NCBI GenBank assembly: GCA_022393335.1
Contig: JAJEKB010020677.1
Span: 599,068-663,067 of the forward strand
Reading direction: 5' to 3'
DNA from: Macrotrachela quadricornifera
Lineage: Eukaryota > Rotifera > Eurotatoria > Philodinida > Philodinidae
Length of the DNA stretch: 64,000 nt
The notes beneath the pieces were generated by a model that had not been told where the DNA came from, did not search any database, and saw only the letters and a list, made by a program, of their open reading frames with translations. Positions 57,105 to 64,000 of the stretch are shown here, piece by piece (the first letter of the stretch is position 1; each line of letters begins with the position of its first letter). Both the position numbers and the translations under genes were made by a program.

Positions 57105-57392
57105 ATGGTCAAAAACACAATAATAATGGGTGCTGTTGCTGTCCTTCTTATGATGATGGTTTTTCATGTCAACATTGCGAATGGTCAAATATGGCAATGC
57201 TTGACCGGTTATACCAATTGCAACAATGGTTTCTGTTGTCCAGCATCTTATCCAATTTGTGGAGGTATAGGTAGATGTTGTCCTTCGACCCATCCCTATT
57301 ATTATAATGGTCTCTGTTATCGTGGAACCGGAAAATCGGCTGGCAGCAATTCAAAAGTGGATTCGGTTGAAGGAGCCAGTGGTTCGGATTAA
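57105..57392 (+). CDS. Small secreted cysteine-rich peptide, left palindrome copy
   Basis: 95 residues, single exon. Residues 1-27 are a signal peptide (hydrophobic AVAVLLMMMVF, likely cleavage near NIANG-Q). The mature part of about 68 residues has eight cysteines in the frame C-x6-C-x4-CC-x6-C-x5-CC-x11-C, with CCP at both double cysteines, then a Ser/Gly-rich, cysteine-free tail. The pattern resembles granulin-like or knottin-like disulfide miniproteins, but I do not recognise a specific family; roles such as defence peptide or cuticle/extracellular component are open. TATAAATA lies upstream at 57020 and AATAAA at 57454, so it looks expressed. The right-arm copy is nearly identical. The frame on the opposite strand is a shadow. 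Confidence 0.82.
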   Translation: MVKNTIIMGAVAVLLMMMVFHVNIANGQIWQCLTGYTNCNNGFCCPASYPICGGIGRCCPSTHPYYYNGLCYRGTGKSAGSNSKVDSVEGASGSD

Positions 57393-57453
57393 ATAACAGT
57401 TACTTTTTCCTTTTGCTTGCTTATTCACTTCTATTGTGCTTTTCTTTCATTTC

Positions 57454-57459
57454 AATAAA
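57454..57459 (+). terminator. Polyadenylation signal of left peptide gene
   Basis: AATAAA about 62 bp after the stop codon. The mirror TTTATT is at 59024-59029. Confidence 0.55.
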
Positions 57460-57619
57460 ATTAAGAGAATAAGAGTTCTGAACATTATACCAGTACTATA
57501 AGTGATAAGAAAAACATCATAACGGATGTCATAGAGTAGAAATGGTGTCTTAGATGTCTTGACTCAATTCATCAAGGAGGAATACAATATTTTACTATGC
57601 ACATCCAATGAAGAATTCT

Positions 57620-58865
57620 GGGCCGCTCTTTATAGACCTCTCAGTGCTTTGCATATTTTTCATTTCTAATTCGACATAGAAAACGCTATGAATCGATTAA
57701 GTTGCAAAAAGACCTTTATACTCTCACACCATCAAGATGATGAAAAAGAAATTTTGTTTTTATTAACTTTTAAATATTTAGTGTATGAAGAAAAATAGAA
57801 TAAGATTCCATTTGTTTTAGATGGAGGGTGGGTATCAGTGAACGCGTGGATATTTGTAGATTTTTGACGAAATATAAGTATCTTAGAATGGAGGTGTTTG
57901 CCATGCCCGCCTAAAAAATATCACATATTCGATTAAAATATTAGCGACTCTTGATGCCTACAGGAAGATATTGAAATTTTTTAGATATATTCTGTTTAGG
58001 TATAGAAATGAATCAGAGAAGGTTTTCTCAACTATTACAAGGACAAAACATTGTGTTGCTCGGGTCGATTATAGAGTATGGTGTGGATCCTCTTTTATAT
58101 GGCCGAAACAACACCATGTTTTATCTTTAAAATAGTAGAGTGAATTTCTGCTGTAGGTTGTGGAAACGACGTTTTCTATTAGCGGCAGACAATTTAACTC
58201 TACTATTCTAATGACAAAACATGGTGTTATTTGCGCCAATCTTATGGTTATCAAGGATGCTCTTTCGTATGACCCAAACAACACCATGTTTTGTCATTAG
58301 AATAGTAGAATTAAATTTTCTAGTGGTTAATAGAAAACGTCGTTTCCATAAGTTACAGAAAAAATTCACTCTACTATTTTAAAGATAAAACATGGTGTTG
58401 TTCCGGTCGTATAATAGAGGATCCATACCATACCCTATAATCGACCCGAGCAACACAATGTTTTGTCCTTGTAATAGTTGAGAAAACCTTCTCTGATTCA
58501 TTTTTATACCTTAGCACAATATATCTTACAATCTCAATGTTTCACTCAAGGGATACCAACGGCCGCTAATATTTTAATGATGATAGTTCGTCGTTGAGAG
58601 CTTTAATTTCACTCGAATATTTCGTATTTGCGAGATGAATATGACAAATATCTTCATTGTAAGATAGAATTAAATATTGCTCATATATTTCGTCAAACAT
58701 CTACGAATATGCACACCCTCAATCTCACTTCACCTCCATCCTCAGAATTTTGAGGATGCGAGAGTGTACAGGTGTTTTTCCAACTCAATCAACTCATAGT
58801 CTCTTCTAAGTCGAATTAGAAATGAAAAATATGCAAAGCACTGAGAGCTCTATAAAGAACGGCCC
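57620..58865. mobile_element. Inverted-repeat core of the palindrome, with alternating hairpin modules
   Basis: The ends GGGCCGCTCTTTATAGACC (57620) and GGGCCGTTCTTTATAGAGC (inward from 58865) resemble the ends of the element at 47432-48405, sharing a CCTCTCAGTRYTTTGCAT block. Inside, a motif like AACAMCATGTTTTRTC recurs about six times in alternating orientation (near 58043, 58107, 58213, 58277, 58375 and 58455), so each half can also fold on itself. Non-coding. Confidence 0.75.
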
Positions 58866-59023
58866 AGAATTCTTGATTCGATGTGTATAGTAAAATATTG
58901 TATGCCTCCTTGATAAATTGAGTCAAGATATCTAAGACACCACTTATAACACGTGACATCCGCTAGTGTTTTTCTTACCATTTATAACACTAGTGTAGTG
59001 TTCAGAACTCTTATTCTCTTAAT

Positions 59024-59029
59024 TTTATT
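59024..59029 (-). terminator. Polyadenylation signal of right peptide gene
   Basis: AATAAA on the minus strand, the mirror of the signal at 57454. Confidence 0.55.
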
Positions 59030-59090
59030 GAAATGAAAGAAAAGCATAATAGAATTGGATAAGCAAGCAAAGACAAAAAGTAACTGTTAT

Positions 59091-59378
59091 TTAATCCGAA
59101 CCACTGGCTCCTGAAACTGAATCCACTTTTGAATTGCTGCCAGCCGATTTTCCAGTTCCACGATAACAGAGACCATTGTAATAATAGGGATGGGTCGAAG
59201 GACAACATCTACCTATACCTCCACAAATTGGATAAGATGCTGGACAACAGAAACCATTGTTGCAATTGGTATAACCGGTCAAGCATTGCCATATTTGACC
59301 ATTCGCAATGTTGACATGAAAAACCATCATCATAAGAAGGACAGCAACAGCACCCATTATTATTGTGTTTTTGACCAT
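59091..59378 (-). CDS. Small secreted cysteine-rich peptide, right palindrome copy
   Basis: 95 residues, the inverted twin of the gene at 57105-57392. Signal peptide, all eight cysteines and their spacing are identical. The coding sequences differ at only a handful of bases, mostly silent, and the protein differs at one residue near the C-terminus (VDSVSGASG here, VDSVEGASG in the left copy). The flanks are visibly more diverged than the coding part, which suggests purifying selection or local conversion on both copies. TATA box at 59456-59463 and AATAAA at 59024-59029 are both kept, so both genes are probably functional. The two genes converge towards the palindrome centre. Confidence 0.82.
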   Translation of the reverse strand: MVKNTIIMGAVAVLLMMMVFHVNIANGQIWQCLTGYTNCNNGFCCPASYPICGGIGRCCPSTHPYYYNGLCYRGTGKSAGSNSKVDSVSGASGSD

Positions 59379-59455
59379 GTTTGATAATTTGAATGAATGT
59401 ATGTATGTAGTAGCTAGAAGAGTTGTTGTGTGTATTTTTCACAACATTACGATCT

Positions 59456-59463
59456 TATTTATA
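59456..59463 (-). promoter_or_regulatory. TATA box of right-arm peptide gene
   Basis: TATAAATA on the minus strand, about 80 bp upstream of the ATG at 59378; mirror of 57020-57027. Confidence 0.6.
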
Positions 59464-59905
59464 CTAGACGAGAAACGGAAGTTGGAAATTGTATTTTTAT
59501 TTCTTTTTCATTTATTATAGGCTCATAATTTCATGATCAGTTCCTTCAACTATTTTTAATAGAGAGATAATTGGTATTGGCATGAAAGCATGTGACGTAC
59601 TCCGGGGGCAAATATAAAAGAAATATAAATGGACGCAATAGGAAGAAAGAGAAAAAGGAACTAGATGTACATTACTTTTTATGTCTTTCTTATTTTTGAA
59701 AGACGAACGCGTGGGAAGATAGGTTTATAATTATAGTAACAAGACGCAGATGCGTATTGGCAAATGAAATTATATTTTGTCAGAATTCTGTCTTTTTTAA
59801 GTTTAGAGGCTAATGAAAATTTTAATTTTGCGTAGTCTTTGTTAATATTTTGTATGTTTATTGAAAAAGGAGAATTTTCGATCTTATACGATCGTTTTCA
59901 AGCAA

Positions 59906-60978
59906 ATAACACAAGTAATACTTGCTGCAAGGACTCGCTCATCTCTCAACTGAAGGATTGAGAACATTTATGCACTAATACATTTTATCGAGACAGTGAC
60001 TGGCAATATGAAATATAACCATCGATCCTGGTTTCCACATTTTTGTGAGGTTTTATAATCGTTTAATCGCTTAGAAGTTTATCAAGTTCTATAAAGAAAA
60101 GTATCATTGTTATCTATGAATTTTAATTAGTTGAAATCAATTGATAATCAAGATCTTCTTTTCTATTTCAGAAATTGAGGGTTGAAGGGTTTACATAAGA
60201 GGTTTTTGATCAAGTATCCTATATATTCTGACGTAATCGTGAAAGTTTTGTTAATACAAAGTAACGTTAATTTTCTGACACTCGAAGTTTTGATTTTGGT
60301 AGACCAACTACTGATTCTCAAAATAAAACATGTTTTTTTGATGTGTTTTTCAATGCTAAAATTCATTTTTTCATTTATCAATTTTGATTTTCCAATCTGA
60401 TTTAAAAAACGGCATTTTATGATCATAAAACTCATTCTATTATCAGAAGAATAAAGACAGTTTAATCGTTAAATAAGTTTATGTATCAATAAAAAAGAAA
60501 TTAGTTTGTATATATTAAGTTTGATGATGATGATATGTTTAATACGTAAAAAGGACAACCCCGAATAAATCTCAAAAGATAGGAATTGTAATCGTGTTTC
60601 AAAACGATTGCAATGTTTTTCAACATTTATACAAAAATAGATTTTGGTTTTAATTAACATGCATTTATTAATATAACGGTGAATATGATAGAATTGAACA
60701 ATTTTGTTAGACAAAAATATGTTTAAAAATAATGAACTTTCATGAAAATAATAGTTATATAAAAAATTAACATGTGAAAAAATGTAACGATCTTGTTGAT
60801 GATTATGAAAGCAAAATATCCAGAATCTAATATAGTATATCAACTAAACTACGATAACCAAAACTGCTGCTTCCAAAAAAGTGTAAAATAATATTTATTG
60901 AAATTTCAATGTCCATTTAGACAATGAAGTTAGATACTTTGTCTGAGTAAACGGACACTAAATTGAGCATTGACTATA
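59906..60978. other. Intergenic, nothing recognised
   Basis: AT-rich; several short frames on both strands have low-complexity Lys/Ile/Phe composition and are not credible genes. A minus-strand AATAAA at 60894-60899 may serve the membrane-protein gene upstream of it. Confidence 0.4.
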
Positions 60979-61407
60979 CTAGTGTTTTCTTTTTTTTAAA
61001 GTATCACTTTTTTTGTTAATAGCTTTAGTAAGATCAGCAAACGTATCACCAACCAAACTGATTTTCTTTCGATTAGCGTAATAAATAATTGGACAATATA
61101 GAAACACGATGCATACCATAATAACAGCAACAATAATTATGTAGGTATGCCTGTATTTCTGAATACTTTTTAGCCAATTTGTGAATATAGCTATAATATC
61201 ACCAGCACTGTCGATGACTTTATCAAAAGTGTTAACGACTTTTCGAACCGTAGTAGTGACTACTTTTGGTGCAATACCCTTTACTCTATTTATAACCATA
61301 CCATTAAAATAGGGTGTAACAGCTTCTGTAATGCTCATTTTTGTTATATTTTCCCAATTACTAATTATAAGAAAAGCACCCACGCTTAATATTAAAAAGA
61401 ACAGCAT
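60979..61407 (-). CDS. Small two-helix membrane protein, unknown family
   Basis: 142 residues from ATG 61407 to the stop at 60979. An N-terminal hydrophobic stretch (MLFFLILSVGAFLIIS) could be a signal anchor or cleaved signal. The middle (about residues 20-85) is soluble, rich in Val/Thr/Lys and looks helical (KVVTTTVRKVVNTFDKVIDSAG). A second helix at about 90-110 (IIIVAVIMVCIVFLYCPIIYY) is followed by a basic tail (KKSDTLKKRKH). A minus-strand AATAAA lies about 80 bp downstream. I do not recognise a family. The balanced composition in an AT-rich context supports a real gene; it may also be the last exon of a larger one. Confidence 0.5.
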   Translation of the reverse strand: MLFFLILSVGAFLIISNWENITKMSITEAVTPYFNGMVINRVKGIAPKVVTTTVRKVVNTFDKVIDSAGDIIAIFTNWLKSIQKYRHTYIIIVAVIMVCIVFLYCPIIYYANRKKISLVGDTFADLTKAINKKSDTLKKRKH

Positions 61408-64000
61408 ATATTAGTATGAATATTTTATTAAATTTTTAATATGAAGCAAAAATCAAATCTTTCATTTTGTTTTATCATCCATAACGAGGAAAAGAGAGAA
61501 CAATTTTTTTATAACTATTATGAAAAAATTGTCTTGCCAATGACTTATGATCAAATAATCGTTTATTGTATATGCAGATGATTTTTATAAAACATAAGCA
61601 AGTCAAATTTCATTATCTTAGTAATAAATCATTATACTGTTTTATTTGTATTATAAAACAATAAAATATACTTATATATACGTAAATATTCATTTACTCA
61701 CTATATACAAACATGCACGAATATTCTAATAATTTAATAAATCCTCTTTCCAAATTATATCTGGCTATTCTTTAGGTGTAAAACATTTTTGGAAAATCTT
61801 CTCTAATATAATCAGACATGTCCTCCGACAAGGATTTACCATTAGATATTCAAGAGTGAACAGCACTGCCAAGTAAATTTAAAAAACATATTTTAGGTTT
61901 TTAACATTAATAATGAAAGCGTAGATACTAAAAATAATCATCAAAATAATGACGTTTAAAATTTACATTATATTGATAATTACGACTAGATTATCATAAA
62001 TATGATTATTTTTTTCAACTTGTTTAAGTATATTCTGATATGTCTGATTGCATATCAATCATATGCCAAACTTTGTTCCATCAATGAATCGAATATTATT
62101 ATAATGGTTCGAAAACCTATAAATAAGTTGAAAATTTTTGAGAAAAACCAACCCATAATAAATAATATATCATGGGGTGTGCTAAATATCAAAGTAGCAC
62201 AGCTATTCTTATTAATAAAGACTAATTCAGAGAAAAATAATTGTTATCTAATTTAAAATCAAGATTTATAATAAAATATGTTTAGAGTTTGTGCTTTGAG
62301 CTAATTCAATCAATTTAGAAGTATCAAAATCAGTTAAAATGCTAGAATGAAAATGCCATACTAGTTGAGTATATAAATCAGCAAATTATGATAAAAGTTA
62401 AGATTGAAAAGAATTGAACTAAAAAAATTATCTTACATCTTCTTCACATATTTAAAACCAAAAAACATAATGATAGATATTTTCATTATAAATTTGCTTA
62501 CTTCTTACTAACAGCAGTGGATGAAAAAAAGAATAGAAAAAAAATCCATTAAATATTATTTATGATACTAAAATAAATAACGAAGATAAGAATTTAAAAA
62601 ACTATAAGATTGAAATTGAAAACTTAGCCGATCGATAGCGTCAATAACCGATAATTATGTTTCAGGTCAGAATCTACTCAATTATATAATAATAATATGG
62701 TTAATTTGAATTAATTTAAATAAGAGAAGGAAAATAATTGATTGATTTAAATTTTCTTTTTTCTAGATATCTTTACACAAATTAATAGACTTTCTCATTA
62801 TTAGTCAATAGTATCAAAGTATCAACTGTAGTACTATATATTGTCGTATGTATTTAAAAAAATATTAAAAATGATAACATATGATCTGAAATTCTAAAGA
62901 CAGTAATTTTTTACTTTTGAATAATTATTATCCGATAAAATTTGAAAACAAGAAGCGCAATAGTTGCAAGAAGACTTAGGATACTACTCAAAGTGCGTGA
63001 CGATGTTTTTTTCACTACAGTCATACAATCAGAATAGATATGTGTGGGTATTTTTGAAATATATCATGATGCAAAAAAGAACTGTTTTTTTTATCACGCA
63101 TGTGCAATATTTGTTAATGATCATCAATTGAATCAAATGAGAAACTGACAGAAAATAATTCAATTATTCAAGTACTGATAATTTGTTCGGTCGAAGGGAA
63201 AATGTAATCAATTTTTTAGGCCTAAAAACAAGTGAAACAAAGAGATATAATTACTGAGTGGCCCATGAGAAATATCAGAGAGAAACAGAGTAATACTTTT
63301 AAAAATAATACAGTGCATGTTGACTATTATATTATCCGTTTGAATTTCAAATTATTGAACATGTACGTATTTGCGAGTCTAATATTATACTAGCGATATG
63401 ATTTGCCGCATGGCGACCACGAGTTGTTTCTATGAGCAGGAACATGATTTGTCAATGTGACATACTATGAAAGGTGTACGCATAGGTAGTATAGAGTTAT
63501 TAGAGTAAAAGGTTGTAATAGTTAAAAGTGTAAATCTCAGTAATTGAAAAAACGGTACATACCGTTAAGCTGTATGCTTATCAACCAATATTTTACCATA
63601 AATAAACAAGTAATGCTCGTCATTATGACTCGCTTGGCCCTCGACTGTACCCCATCCAATCACTATCTTTCCATTACTTTCTAGATTCCATTGTGTAAGC
63701 TATTGTTGTATACGCATGTATATACGAAAAGAAACTGGACATTGTTGCCAGTAACGACCACTTTCTAGAAAGTTTCAGCTTTTCAATTTTCTCTTGAAAT
63801 TTGCCAAAGTAAACCCTACGAGGCAGCTTACAGTCAGTCTTAGCTGTCCATACAAGCCATGACTCGCGATTGCTCGATTTCGTATACACCTCATTCACAT
63901 TCTTCTGCGAGATATGTTTTCATCTGAAGCTGCGAATTCAGCTCTTTGCCTGTTGCCCCCGCTATTATTGGTTCGTAACCTCTTATTTCCGTCTGTCTAT
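61408..64000. other. Mostly gene-free, possible decayed coding remnant at the right edge
   Basis: 62002-62256 opens with a signal-like hydrophobic stretch, but its composition is that of random AT-rich DNA, so no gene is called. At 63570-64000 on the minus strand, base composition becomes more balanced and pieces such as NGKIVIGWGTVEGQ and NESNRESWL-like runs appear in different frames, suggesting an old coding or transposon remnant continuing beyond the window. Family not recognised. Confidence 0.3.

Larger units (their letters stand above)
56575..59905. repeat. Large palindrome, arms about 1.65 kb, one gene per arm
   Basis: Left arm about 56575-58236, right arm about 58264-59905, symmetric about position 58242. 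Landmarks: CDS starts at 57105 and 59378, TATA boxes at 57020 and 59456, inner terminal repeats at 57620 and 58865. Arms differ by substitutions and small indels, more in the flanks than in the coding sequence, so this is not an assembly echo. Bdelloid genomes are known to carry palindromes of this type. Confidence 0.92.

Noticed and set aside
57099..57354. Opposite-strand and shifted ORFs over both peptide genes
   Set aside because: They overlap the signal-peptide/cysteine frame and show no plausible composition; the peptide frame has promoter, signal sequence and polyA in the correct sense.
56575..59905. Palindrome as an assembly artefact
   Set aside because: The arms differ by many substitutions and indels, and a single-residue difference separates the two proteins, which a mis-joined duplicate would not show.
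62002..62256. 84-codon ORF with signal-like start
   Set aside because: Composition matches translated random AT-rich DNA; no motif, no cysteine pattern, no clear promoter or polyA context.

Overview
The window reads as metazoan nuclear DNA. It is AT-rich, its genes carry GT-AG introns (56 to 122 bp in compact genes, up to about 2.8 kb where mobile DNA has inserted), and it holds rhodopsin-like 7TM receptors, a TRAF-type RING protein and an RBR ubiquitin ligase. NHL-propeller membrane proteins, a membrane arginine ADP-ribosyltransferase, a GT32-type glycosyltransferase, a retrovirus-like Ty3/gypsy element with a third ORF, and a genomic palindrome with a gene in each arm together point to a bdelloid rotifer (Adineta- or Rotaria-like). 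That assignment is inference; no ribosomal or mitochondrial marker is present.

Layout. 1-2991: 3' part of a dynamin-like GTPase gene. 6.2-6.7 kb: RING/TRAF zinc-finger gene (minus). 7.8-9.6 kb: internally deleted mariner and a foldback repeat. 11.9-13.9 kb: NHL gene A with a transmembrane exon. 15.85-19.06 kb: 5'-truncated Ty3/gypsy retroelement whose open frames are broken only by stop codons. 22.2-23.2 kb: DxD glycosyltransferase. 24.9-25.3 kb: piggyBac-like MITE. 27.2-30.6 kb: six-exon RBR ligase with a C-terminal ZZ finger. 31.8-34.4 kb: two divergent GPCR genes. 36.1-41.2 kb: transposon cluster (foldback element with 70-bp tandem repeats and an 8-bp target duplication, decayed piggyBac transposase, second foldback copy). 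43.75-45.24 kb: a nearly fully palindromic element. 45.6-51.25 kb: ADP-ribosyltransferase/TM exon and, 2.8 kb downstream, NHL exons; the phases fit one gene. 51.4-52.6 kb: two hammerhead-ribozyme-like motifs and nested inverted repeats. 52.9-55.5 kb: two decayed DNA transposases. 56.3-59.9 kb: a large palindrome with one small cysteine-rich secreted peptide gene in each arm. 61 kb: a small membrane protein. The rest is AT-rich sequence with no supported gene.

The most interesting items are (1) a probable receptor with cytoplasmic ADP-ribosyltransferase, TM helix and extracellular NHL propeller; (2) a gypsy element with 13 internal in-frame stops, each explicable as C-to-T at CAA/CAG/CGA, and no visible frameshift; (3) two hammerhead-ribozyme-like folds in opposite orientation; (4) the gene-bearing palindrome with its nested hairpin core; (5) the long-TIR element with tandem repeats inside its arms. 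Exon joins and motif matches were worked out by eye; no alignment or database search was run.
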